From assembly GCA_028871815.1 (NCBI GenBank), contig JAGWMJ010000012.1:62001-126000 (forward strand): a stretch of 64,000 bases of DNA, read 5' to 3'. Positions 43,806 through 51,418 of the stretch are shown piece after piece. The notes under the pieces were generated by a model, which worked only from the letters and a program-made list of their open reading frames with translations, was not told the origin of the DNA and made no database searches. A program made the translations under genes and the position numbers. The stretch is from Armatimonadota bacterium (GTDB taxonomy: Bacteria; Armatimonadota; Chthonomonadetes; Chthonomonadales; Chthonomonadaceae). The number at the start of each line of letters is the position of its first letter. Positions within the stretch are counted from its first letter, which is position 1.

Positions 43806-44828
43806 CTAGCCGTTTTCAAGATCCACCACGCAGCCGGTTTCCCAGCTTTCGATGGCGCCCTCAATGATTTCCTGCACAGCCAGTCCCTCAGCGCCGCTGC
43901 CTTCAACCTCATCCAGCTTCGCGCCGGCCGCCAACTGCGCGCACCAACGCTTTACGCGCCGCTCTATGGTGCCTTCAAATCCCGCCATGCCGCCGAAGAG
44001 TGGGTTGGGTACAACGGTGATCTCTTCGCCGTGGCGCGGATAGAAAGTCAGTCGCTCGAAGCAGTTGTCGATCACAAACCGGCCCTTGTCGCCGAGCACC
44101 TCGCACCGCTCCAGATTGAGTTTCATGTTGGCGTCGTAACTGCCGGTCAGGTGTCCCAGCGCCCCGCTTTCGAACAGCACGTTCACCTGGCAGTTGCTCC
44201 AGCACACCCGCAAGCCGGGCTCGCCATCGGTTCGGGGCCCGTGGTTCACAAACGCCTGTACCTTTACGGCGCGCCCGCAGAAGTACCGCATCACGTCCAG
44301 GCTGTGTGGGTGCAGAGCACGAAGATGAACCCACTCGGAGCGGTCGTTGGGGTTATCGATCCAGAGTGTCACATTCGACATCAGGATGGCGCCGAGACGG
44401 CCCTCCGCAACCCACCGCCGGGCAAGTTCTGCCTGAGGAGTGAACCGGTGGTTCAGATCGGTTCCAAGGCACAGGCCGAGCTTGGCCGCGTGGTTCACCA
44501 TGGTCCGGGCTTCGGTCAGGTGATTCGAGAGCGGCTTTTCACACAGTACATGCCAGCCGCACTCCAGGCACTGCATCACCGGCGCGAAATGGTGCGAGCC
44601 ATTCTGCGCGCCTGCGGTGCACACCGAAACGGCGTCCAGCCGCTCTGCCGCGGCCATCGCCGCAATACTGGTATACGCCTTCCCGCCGAATTCCGCCGCG
44701 GCCGCATCCGCGCGGTCACGAAGCAGGTCACATACGGCCACCAGCTCCACCTCGGCGCACGACTGGTACGCGGCAAGGTGACTGCGGCCGATCTGTCCGG
44801 CGCCAACAACGGCTGCACGAAAAGTCAT
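43806..44828 (-). CDS. Gfo/Idh/MocA-family dehydrogenase, paralogue
   Basis: This 340-residue dehydrogenase has the same architecture as its neighbour: Rossmann motif AAVVGAGQIGRSH, signature HVLCEKPLSNH, then GTDLNHRFTPQ and the C-terminal GFO domain with HLTGSYDANMKLNLERCEVLG. It differs from its neighbour in many surface positions, suggesting a related but distinct substrate or the two sides of one oxidation-reduction cycle. ATG 44828 is chosen by alignment with the paralogue; no clear ribosome-binding site precedes it, so translation may depend on the upstream genes. It lies 34 bases after the degenerate HtrA gene. Confidence 0.88.
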   Translation of the reverse strand: MTFRAAVVGAGQIGRSHLAAYQSCAEVELVAVCDLLRDRADAAAAEFGGKAYTSIAAMAAAERLDAVSVCTAGAQNGSHHFAPVMQCLECGWHVLCEKPLSNHLTEARTMVNHAAKLGLCLGTDLNHRFTPQAELARRWVAEGRLGAILMSNVTLWIDNPNDRSEWVHLRALHPHSLDVMRYFCGRAVKVQAFVNHGPRTDGEPGLRVCWSNCQVNVLFESGALGHLTGSYDANMKLNLERCEVLGDKGRFVIDNCFERLTFYPRHGEEITVVPNPLFGGMAGFEGTIERRVKRWCAQLAAGAKLDEVEGSGAEGLAVQEIIEGAIESWETGCVVDLENG

Positions 44829-44862
44829 GATGATACGCGCGGAGTGTGGTGTGCGGGTCGCG

Positions 44863-45780
44863 CTAGAATGGCTTCGGTTTTGCCGGCGCAGCGGGCGTTG
44901 CTTTTGCTGCCGCTGCTCGTTTGGCGGCGAGATCGGCCGCCTGAGTCGTTGCCAGCGCAATAACGCCGTTGACGCCGGATGATGGAACCAAAAACGACTG
45001 CATGCCGGCGCCACCGCCGAACATCCTCGCCATGCTCATAAAGTCAGCGCCTGAATCGCCCGAATCGGCGCCGGATGCGGCATTGATGTCGGTGAGAACG
45101 CCTACAACGCTACCGGCGCTGTTGTATACGGGCAGCCCCATCTCGGTCACGCTTCCATCCACCAGCCACGCCGGGCGCGGTTTGTTGATCTGACCGCACA
45201 CACGGGCGTTCTGAAAGAACGGCGCATAGTCATAGCCCTTTGTCAGCCGTCCGATAGAGTAGACCCTGTCACCGATAGCCGGCGTGCCACCGCCCGTGAA
45301 TTGAACGGGCGTAAGCGCCTTGCCGTTCAGCCCCTCCACCTGGATGAAGGCCAGGTCCAGCTTCTGGTCGGTAGCGGCAAGATACGCCTCATATTCGTTC
45401 AGATCGTTCTCGAACACCACCTTGAACTTGGTCGGCTTGATGGTGATACCGAAGCTGGAGTCGCCTCCACCACCGAAGGCGCCCATCAGCTGCTTCATCC
45501 GGACGCTGTTGAACGGCAGATACGACAGCATGACCAGGCCCTGCGGAGTGACCACCACACCCTGGAGCTCCATCCGGGATTCGCTGTTCTGCTCCTGCCC
45601 GCCACTCTTGTACGTGGTGGTTGTAACAATGCGCACAGTGACGATGGATGGCGATACGCGCGCGAGGAGGGCGGCGAGCGCGGCGCTATCTTGCGCCGCT
45701 GCCGGCGCGGCGGTCAGCGCCGTGCACAACAGTGCGGCCAAAGCGAGGAGCGATGCCCGCGTTGGCAGGGTCGGTTTCAT
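44863..45780 (-). CDS. Degenerate HtrA/S1C-like exported protein, probably not a protease
   Basis: This 305-residue exported protein has a signal peptide (SLLALAALLCTALTAAPAAA). It keeps the outline of an S1C trypsin-like domain: VSPSIVTVRIV at the start, GVVVTPQGLVM where HtrA has the TNxHV strand, and DLAFIQVEG matching the Asp strand. The catalytic His is missing (LSYLP instead of TNFHV) and the GNSGGP serine loop is replaced by EMGLPVYNSAG. It has no PDZ domain and ends in an Ala/Lys/Pro tail. It directly follows the gene for an intact HtrA, 50 bases away, so it may be a non-catalytic partner. ATG 45780 has GGAG seven bases upstream. Confidence 0.75.
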   Translation of the reverse strand: MKPTLPTRASLLALAALLCTALTAAPAAAQDSAALAALLARVSPSIVTVRIVTTTTYKSGGQEQNSESRMELQGVVVTPQGLVMLSYLPFNSVRMKQLMGAFGGGGDSSFGITIKPTKFKVVFENDLNEYEAYLAATDQKLDLAFIQVEGLNGKALTPVQFTGGGTPAIGDRVYSIGRLTKGYDYAPFFQNARVCGQINKPRPAWLVDGSVTEMGLPVYNSAGSVVGVLTDINAASGADSGDSGADFMSMARMFGGGAGMQSFLVPSSGVNGVIALATTQAADLAAKRAAAAKATPAAPAKPKPF

Positions 45781-45830
45781 TCTGTTTCTCCGTTCATGGC
45801 GTGCCGGTCTCCGGCGCCATACTCCGTTCG

Positions 45831-47867
45831 TTACCGCGACAGATGCGACCAATCCGGTTGAATAAACACAAAATGCGTCTCAACGTCGCGGCGTACAAAC
45901 ATCGAGATGACCTTGGGCTTGTTCTTCAGGATGGCGGCCATCACCCGGTTGAACGACGCGGCATCCGGCACTTGCCTGCCGTTTATCGAGAGGAGCAGGT
46001 CGTCGATGTGCAGTCCGGCTACGTTGGCCCAGCCACCGTTTATGGCTTCCGTCACAAGGAGGCCGTTCTCGTTCTCCGCCCAGTGATGCCGGATCCGATC
46101 CAGCTTGGAGAGCTCCCGAGCGCCGAACTCAAACTCCTTGCTGCGAACGGTCTTCTCCTGCGATGCGCCGGTCGGCGTAGCCTCCAGCGTACAGGCGATC
46201 GTGCTTGCGACCCCGTTTCGAATCACACCCAACTTCGCGACATCCCCTACCGAGAGGTTGCTGATCGCCTGCTTCAGATCCTCAGAGTCCTGCAGGCGCG
46301 AAGCGGTGAGCGGTGAACCGTCCAGCGAGACCACGGCATCACCCGCCCGCAGTCCGGCTTTCGCGGCTTCCGTCCAGGGATAGACCTCGGTGATCAGGAA
46401 GCCGGTGTGGCCCTTGAGGTTTAGTCGCGCCGCAACCTCCGGTACCAGCACCTGAGTTCGGATTCCGAGCCAGGCCTGCGGCAGATCGGTGGAAACGTCC
46501 TGTGCCTTCGGGATCTCCGGCTTTACCACCGTGAACATCTGGTCATCCTGCCGGCGGAAGCCGATGAGGGCATCCTTGCCGCCGGTTGCCGCCATAAGGC
46601 GCTGAAACGATTCCAGTGTGGTTACGTGCGCGCCGTTGACGGTTTCAATGACGTCGTCTGCAGCGATTGGAGGCTGCGCCGACTCAAATGGGTAACCGGG
46701 GCGCACGCCGGTAACAATTACACCGTTGGTATTTGGAAGGTACCGCTCGAGCGCCATTGCCGGCGTGATGGAGCGCACGGAGACGCCGTCTGCGGCAACC
46801 TCGCGCTCCTTGCCAAGGAACGGGCGCATTGGGGCAATGGTTATCTCTCGCGTTTGCAGCACTCCATTGCGCAGAAGCCTTATGGCAACCCGTTTGCCCG
46901 CCGGAAGCGTGGCGATATTCTGGTAGAACACCGGCACCTGCTCCCAGAAGCGCACCGTGGTTGGCTGGCCGTTGACGGCCATGATGATGTCGCCGGGGCG
47001 GATCCCGCCCGCCTGCGCCGGCGAATTCGGTGTAATGGATGAGACCAGCGCGCCGGTGGTGCGGCCCATTTTGTCCACCGGCAGTACGGTGATGCCGCTC
47101 CAGCCACGCTTGACGTGGCCATAATCGAGAATCTGGTGAAACACCGTTCTCACAATGTTAGAGGGAATGGCGAAGCCGACGCCGGAGTCACCCAGTTCGT
47201 TGATGCCCACAACCTGGCCTTGCAGGTTAACCAGCGGCCCACCCGAGTTGCCCGGCAGGATGAGAGCGTCGTGTTGAATCCAGCGGGTGTAGAGTCCGGT
47301 CTTCTCACCTTCATCCAGCTCCACATCCTGGATCTCGGTGCCGGTGAAGTCGGTGAACACGCGCTTGGTGTTCGAGACGATGCCCAACGTCATCGAGGAG
47401 GAGAGCATTAGTGGGTTGCCCATCGCCAGCACAAAGTCACCCACCCTCAACTTGCTGCTGTCGCCGAGGCGGGCGTAGGGCAGGGTGCTATGCGGCGGAG
47501 TGCGCAGCTTGAGAATGCTGAGGTCCGAGAGCGGATCATCGGCAACATCCCGCGCGTCGTAGGTGGCGCCGCCCGAAAGGGTGCAGGTGATGTGCGTGGT
47601 GTGCCCGGCGACGTGGAAGTTGGTCACCACATAACCGTCGGGTGAAATGATAACGCCACTGCCGCCGGCCGGATTCCGGTGAGCGCGGCCCTCATCGTAG
47701 TAACGGTACACCACGGTGATGTTCACCAGGGCCGGATAGACCTTGCGGCGCACTCCGTCCAGCTGCGCCTGCAGTGGCATGCGGGCGCCGGATTGCGCCC
47801 CGGCCATCATGGCGGGTAATGCCACGGCGTATATCACGCACGCCATCAGCCACTGCAGTCGCTTCAT
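45831..47867 (-). CDS. HtrA/DegP-type S1C serine protease with several PDZ domains
   Basis: This 678-residue exported protease has a signal sequence (LMACVIYAVALPAMMAGA). The catalytic triad is intact: His85 in TNFHV, Asp115 in DLSILK and the Ser of PGNSGGP near residue 210. At least three PDZ-like modules follow (around GALVSSITPNSPAQAGGIRPGD, GFLITEVYPWTEAAKAGLRAGD and LVTEAINGGWANVAGLHIDD). That is one or two more than in classical DegP. It would degrade misfolded envelope proteins, with the PDZ modules binding C-termini. ATG 47867 follows AGAG by five bases and lies seven bases after the stop of the TIM-barrel gene. The next gene encodes a catalytically dead paralogue. Confidence 0.88.
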   Translation of the reverse strand: MKRLQWLMACVIYAVALPAMMAGAQSGARMPLQAQLDGVRRKVYPALVNITVVYRYYDEGRAHRNPAGGSGVIISPDGYVVTNFHVAGHTTHITCTLSGGATYDARDVADDPLSDLSILKLRTPPHSTLPYARLGDSSKLRVGDFVLAMGNPLMLSSSMTLGIVSNTKRVFTDFTGTEIQDVELDEGEKTGLYTRWIQHDALILPGNSGGPLVNLQGQVVGINELGDSGVGFAIPSNIVRTVFHQILDYGHVKRGWSGITVLPVDKMGRTTGALVSSITPNSPAQAGGIRPGDIIMAVNGQPTTVRFWEQVPVFYQNIATLPAGKRVAIRLLRNGVLQTREITIAPMRPFLGKEREVAADGVSVRSITPAMALERYLPNTNGVIVTGVRPGYPFESAQPPIAADDVIETVNGAHVTTLESFQRLMAATGGKDALIGFRRQDDQMFTVVKPEIPKAQDVSTDLPQAWLGIRTQVLVPEVAARLNLKGHTGFLITEVYPWTEAAKAGLRAGDAVVSLDGSPLTASRLQDSEDLKQAISNLSVGDVAKLGVIRNGVASTIACTLEATPTGASQEKTVRSKEFEFGARELSKLDRIRHHWAENENGLLVTEAINGGWANVAGLHIDDLLLSINGRQVPDAASFNRVMAAILKNKPKVISMFVRRDVETHFVFIQPDWSHLSR

Positions 47868-47874
47868 TCGTTCT

Positions 47875-48690
47875 CTAGCTTTCCCGGAGCGCTTCAAGCT
47901 TGCGATAGCACTCAGATACCACAGCATCCACCTTCGACAGTTCCCAACCGCTGTGGGTGCCGACAATCTCCAGTGTTACACATTTCAGGCCGGGCTTGGA
48001 CTCAAATACGCGAATGACGGCGGCAAGGTTCATGGCGCCGCCTCCCGGTATCTGGGTCTCCACGGGACCGATCGGCTGCTCATGGCTCAGCGTATCCCGG
48101 ATGCGGGCCGTCACCAGCCATGGCAGCAGCCGCGGGATCGTCTCTTCCGGCGTCTCGGGTACCGGTGTCCGCCACAGGTGGCTGGCATCCACGTTAAGGC
48201 CCACGGCGCGCGTATCCACCATCTCCATCAGCCGAATCGCGGTTTCGGTGTTGTGCATCGCCGCGCCCACGTGCGGTTTCAGGCTCAGCTTGACTCCGGC
48301 ATCCAGCAGTATAGGTGTCAGCCGCTTGAGCGCAGCGACCACCGCCTCGAAGCTCGCTTCGTCGCCAGTGCGTCCGCCGGTTCCCGTGGTGAGCGCCGGC
48401 ACACCGATCCAGCTCGCCGCCTGACTCAACGCCTGCACACGCTTCGGCGCCGAGTCGTCCAGCAGATTCATCGAGGCGCCGATCGATTCGATCGCCAGGT
48501 CGCGGCTTTGCGCAAGTTCCTTCACCTGCGCCAGCGCGTCGGGATTCTCCAGCATGACGGGGGTGAGGTGCTCCGCCATACCGGTTATCGCACACAGTTC
48601 AATCGCCTTGAAGCCTGCCCGGTGGATGCCGTCCAGGGCATCTTGCAGGCTGTGAGAGCCGTACAGCAAGGTACTGCAGCCAAACTCCAT
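47875..48690 (-). CDS. Xylose isomerase-like TIM-barrel protein
   Basis: This 271-residue sugar phosphate isomerase/epimerase-fold protein has candidate active-site positions in KAIELCAITG, SLKPHVG, GLNVDASH and VTLEIVGTHSG. No signal peptide is present. It is the first gene of the six-gene minus-strand run that continues with the HtrA protease, the degenerate HtrA, two dehydrogenases and the TPR protein. GGAGG lies six bases before ATG 48690. Together with the two dehydrogenases it could act on an inositol- or sugar-like substrate; the presence of proteases between them may only reflect co-expression. Confidence 0.82.
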   Translation of the reverse strand: MEFGCSTLLYGSHSLQDALDGIHRAGFKAIELCAITGMAEHLTPVMLENPDALAQVKELAQSRDLAIESIGASMNLLDDSAPKRVQALSQAASWIGVPALTTGTGGRTGDEASFEAVVAALKRLTPILLDAGVKLSLKPHVGAAMHNTETAIRLMEMVDTRAVGLNVDASHLWRTPVPETPEETIPRLLPWLVTARIRDTLSHEQPIGPVETQIPGGGAMNLAAVIRVFESKPGLKCVTLEIVGTHSGWELSKVDAVVSECYRKLEALRES

Positions 48691-48836
48691 GATTCGCCTC
48701 CACGGTCAAACGAAAAGTCTCAGCAAACGAGTTCTGGTTCGGCAGCCGCAGCCGCAACTCCTGCCGCCCGGAGGGGGTTGACCGGCGGGTATACTGTGCC
48801 GCCAATCCGCCCTTCCGCCACGAAAGCCCGCCCCGC

Positions 48837-49541
48837 GTGAATGCCAAACAGAGTGCCGCAGAAGCCGCCGTTCGGTACGTTCAATCGGGCATGACTCTGG
48901 GTATCGGTACGGGTTCTACAGCCCAGTATGCCATAGAGGCTATAGGTCGGCGAGTCCGCGAAGAGCGCCTTATTGTCCGCGGAGTTCCTACATCCGAGCG
49001 CTCTCGTGAGCTGGCTCTGGAGAATGGCATCCCGCTCGTTGAGGCGCACGAGCTTGACGCGGTGGATCTTACCATCGACGGCGCCGACGAGGTCGATCCG
49101 AGCCTGGATCTCATCAAGGGTGGCGGCGGCGCACTGGTGCGCGAGAAGATCGTTGCCGCCATGAGCCGCCGGATGGTCGTCATCTGTGACGGCTCCAAGC
49201 CGTGTGCCGTTCTTGGCGCATTTCCGCTTCCCGTGGCCGTTATGCCGTTCGGCTGGGAGGTTACGCGGCGGCGTGTTGAGGCCGTTCTTGGACCGGCGCA
49301 TCTGCGGATGCGAAGCCCCGGCGCGCTTGAGCCATTTGTAACCGATGACGGCCTGTTTGTATTGGATGTACGTGCGGGCGCCATCCCAAACCCGGCCGAA
49401 ACCGAGGAGGAAGTGAAGCGCATCACCGGAGTCGCTGAGGTTGGCCTGTTCGTTGGACTGGCGACCAGTGCGCTGGTCGGGCGCGACGGCGGTCATGTAG
49501 AGGAGCTGCTGCCGCGGCGCGCCGCTGTGCCTTCAGCCTAG
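48837..49541 (+). CDS. rpiA: Ribose-5-phosphate isomerase A
   Basis: This 234-residue enzyme converts ribose 5-phosphate to ribulose 5-phosphate in the non-oxidative pentose phosphate pathway. RpiA motifs are all present: GIGTGSTAQYAI (phosphate loop), GVPTSERSREL, LTIDGADEVDPSLDLIKGGG with the catalytic Asp and Lys, and REKIVA. Length matches the family. The start is GTG 48837; no strong ribosome-binding site is visible, so the start is the least certain part. It is divergent from the TIM-barrel-HtrA run. The stop is immediately followed by an open frame encoding an RHS-type toxin tip, so an RHS array sits directly behind a housekeeping gene. Confidence 0.95.
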   Translation: MNAKQSAAEAAVRYVQSGMTLGIGTGSTAQYAIEAIGRRVREERLIVRGVPTSERSRELALENGIPLVEAHELDAVDLTIDGADEVDPSLDLIKGGGGALVREKIVAAMSRRMVVICDGSKPCAVLGAFPLPVAVMPFGWEVTRRRVEAVLGPAHLRMRSPGALEPFVTDDGLFVLDVRAGAIPNPAETEEEVKRITGVAEVGLFVGLATSALVGRDGGHVEELLPRRAAVPSA

Positions 49542-49542
49542 C

Positions 49543-49887
49543 GATGGCGACCCGCTACCGCGCGGGGGCGGCGCAGGCGGCAGTGGTGAGCCCGAACCGG
49601 AGCCTCCGGTCTTATCGCCGCTGCGGCCATATCGCGGGCAGGAGGGTGATCCGCCGCCACCGGCGCGGCCCATCGACCCATCGGATCCTAACTCGCCGCC
49701 AGCGCCACTGCCAGGGGGTGGGTGGGAGCCCAGGTGCCCCAATATGTGGCATGAACCGTCCGGTTGCTCGATCCACAGGGACGACGTGAAGCGGCACCAC
49801 GGCTGGCCGTTCCACTGGGATATTTACCATAGAGGTACCGACGGCGGCTGGCGCATCGACCCGGATGGTTCCTATGAACCCGTATAA
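49543..49887 (+). pseudogene. Orphan RHS-type toxin C-terminal tip (tip B)
   Basis: The frame ending at TAA 49885-49887 reads as a compact C-terminal domain with no start codon or core. It opens with DGDPLPRGGG, continues through a proline-rich linker (PPPPARPIDPSDPNSPPAP), and ends in a domain with SIHRDDVKRHHGWPFHWDI and DGGWRIDPDGS. The DGDP start and the linker-plus-short-domain layout are what follows a DPxG junction in RHS and other polymorphic toxins. The H-x-x-H/HWD pattern resembles small nuclease tips, but I cannot name the family. It begins right at the rpiA stop, so it cannot be expressed as it stands. The next gene overlaps its end by 14 bases, as immunity genes do. Confidence 0.6.
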
Positions 49888-50611
49888 CAAGTCACGGGCA
49901 TCACCCAGCACTGACGGCGTGTCGTTACGCTGGTTCGAATTGGACCGCCGGGCCGATGCCTACTGCAGAGGCTGGCTGGAAACGTATCGTACCGACTGCG
50001 GCAGCGTGTGGGCTGAAGCAGTCCGCGTCGGCGTCGATCTCGAGGCGGGCCGCTGGTTCACGTACGCCCGCTCCGACGTCGATCCCGCTGACTGGCTGTA
50101 CGATTTCTATGACTGAGACCAACTGGAAGACAGTGCCGACGGGCGCTTGTGGCGAGAGAGGGCCGCGATAAACGCGTCATTGTTCCACTGGGAACGCGGC
50201 TGGCTGAAGGCGAGTCGCCGGAGGGTGGCGGTTGGTGACGGACGGGCCACGACATGGGACGGCCCGGGCGTCGATGCCAGGGTCGCTTCGCATGGAATCG
50301 CCGCGCTACAGGTGTCCAGCGAGGTCCTGTACGTGATGACGAGTGAGCGCGCAACCGACGAGGGCTGCCGATACCAATACCGGGATGTAGAGTTTGGCAT
50401 CAATAACGCCCTCGTGGTTCTGTCGCGTTACCACTTCACGGATGCCTTGCCGCTGGACCAGATAGCGGTCGGCCCGTCGTCGTTCTTTGCCGAGATTGCA
50501 CGCCATACTCAGGCCCTCCTGTTGGGTGTCTACGATTTTGCCGGCATCGCTGTCTGGCTGGGCCCATCGATGCCGGTGCCCGCGTTTATATCAGATAAAC
50601 TTGGGCCGTAA
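49874..50611 (+). pseudogene. Candidate immunity gene of tip B, split by in-frame TGA
   Basis: ATG 49874 overlaps the end of tip B. The frame gives an acidic, Trp-rich 80-residue segment (for example RADAYCRGWLETYRTDC, then DVDPADWLYDFYD) and stops at TGA 50114-50116. The same frame then continues without interruption for another 165 codons to TAA 50609 (DQLEDSADGRLWRERAA, ASLFHWERGWLKAS, EFGINNALVVLSRYHF, FAGIAVWLGPSMPVPAF). Codon use and composition read like one soluble protein on both sides of the TGA. Either a nonsense mutation broke a 245-residue immunity gene, or two genes share the frame, the second starting at TTG 50147. No signal peptide, so a cytoplasmic immunity role would fit a nuclease-like tip. 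Family not recognised. Confidence 0.5.
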
Positions 50612-51418
50612 CAGCATCCTCGAGCCTTCGATCCGCAGGGCAACCCGGCCGAAGAGGTCAACTCCAGCGATTCGGTCCTTGCCTCTTTCGCCTTCGACGC
50701 CTTCGGCAGCCGCTCCATCTCCGGTACGGCAACCGATCCGTACTCCGGCTTCGGCTCACAATATGGGTACTATAGCGACACAGAAACAGGCCTGCAGTTG
50801 CTCGGCTACCGGTACTACGATCCGGCGGAGGGAAGGTTTGTAAACCGGGATCGGACTGAGTACGGGGGCGGGGTTAACCTGTACGGGTATGCGGCAAATG
50901 GGCCGACGGCTGGCGACGATCCTGACGGCCAATGTTGGGTATTCGTTCGCGGCAACAACAGCCACTTGGGGCACATGTACTATATCCCCGGGCCATGCCC
51001 GCCTCAGCACGCTGGTAGTAAACCGCCTGTGCCTGTTGATCCGGGCTGGCCGGGGTATTCCGGCCAGCGCGGCCACCAGGACCCGAGCCAGGAGACCGAG
51101 CCCGGCAATGGCCCCATCCCTCGCGGGAGATACGGGCTTGTGCCGCCGGGGAAAAAGCATCCTGGGCGTATCCCGATCGTCGGCGGAAACACGCATTGCA
51201 CCCGAGGGGATTTCCAGTGCCATGGCCCCTGGATGCCAAACGAGCCCGACGGCGGCCGGAAATATAAGTATCCGATGAGGGGCCCGGGTGCGCCGAGGGA
51301 TCCCCACCTCCGTGGCCGTGGGCACAGCGACGGCTGTATCGTGCTGCCTAACTCCGCGCTGCGCGCCATCAGGCACAACCTAAAAACGTTGGGCGGGAAC
51401 CAACTCGTTGTGTACTGA
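50612..51418 (+). CDS. Orphan RHS core end with L,D-transpeptidase-like (Tlde1/DUF2778-type) tip (tip C)
   Basis: The frame has no ATG at its beginning. It opens with the last part of an RHS core (FDPQGNPAEEVNSSD, FAFDAFGSRSISG, GYRYYDPAEGRFVNRD), reaches the junction DDPDG and continues into a 160-residue tip. The tip contains GYSGQ, GNGPIPRGRYGLVPPGKK, FQCHGPWMPNEP and GHSDGCIVLPNSALRAI. A G-x-x-P-x-G-x-Y strand, a His and a final S-x-GC-I motif are the layout of DUF2778/Tlde1 effectors, which have an L,D-transpeptidase fold and attack the peptidoglycan stem peptide. The Cys of DGCIV is the presumed nucleophile. An in-frame TTG at 50798 is the first start-like codon. It is a displaced module that could be fused to a full RHS core by recombination. 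Confidence 0.7.
   Translation, partial: QHPRAFDPQGNPAEEVNSSDSVLASFAFDAFGSRSISGTATDPYSGFGSQYGYYSDTETGLQLLGYRYYDPAEGRFVNRDRTEYGGGVNLYGYAANGPTAGDDPDGQCWVFVRGNNSHLGHMYYIPGPCPPQHAGSKPPVPVDPGWPGYSGQRGHQDPSQETEPGNGPIPRGRYGLVPPGKKHPGRIPIVGGNTHCTRGDFQCHGPWMPNEPDGGRKYKYPMRGPGAPRDPHLRGRGHSDGCIVLPNSALRAIRHNLKTLGGNQLVVY
50624..50851 (+). repeat. RHS core-end repeat, copy 1 of 3
   Basis: This DNA (encoding FDPQGNPAEE to GRFVNRD) is closely repeated at 52499-52650 (partial, starting at AFGARSISG) and at 55018-55260 (full length, decayed at its end). The three copies flank unrelated tip and immunity genes, as expected for homologous segments that allow tip exchange. Confidence 0.8.

Noticed and set aside
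43395-44963. 522-codon plus-strand frame opposite the two dehydrogenases
   Set aside because: Both dehydrogenases on the other strand have complete Rossmann and EKP motifs; the plus frame is a shadow.
48778-48795. TTGACC and TATACT upstream of rpiA as a promoter
   Set aside because: The two hexamers are only six bases apart, far from the required 16-18.
50108-50170. Selenocysteine or recoded TGA in the RHS array
   Set aside because: No SECIS-like hairpin is evident and TGA ends many normal genes in the window; simple decay explains it better.
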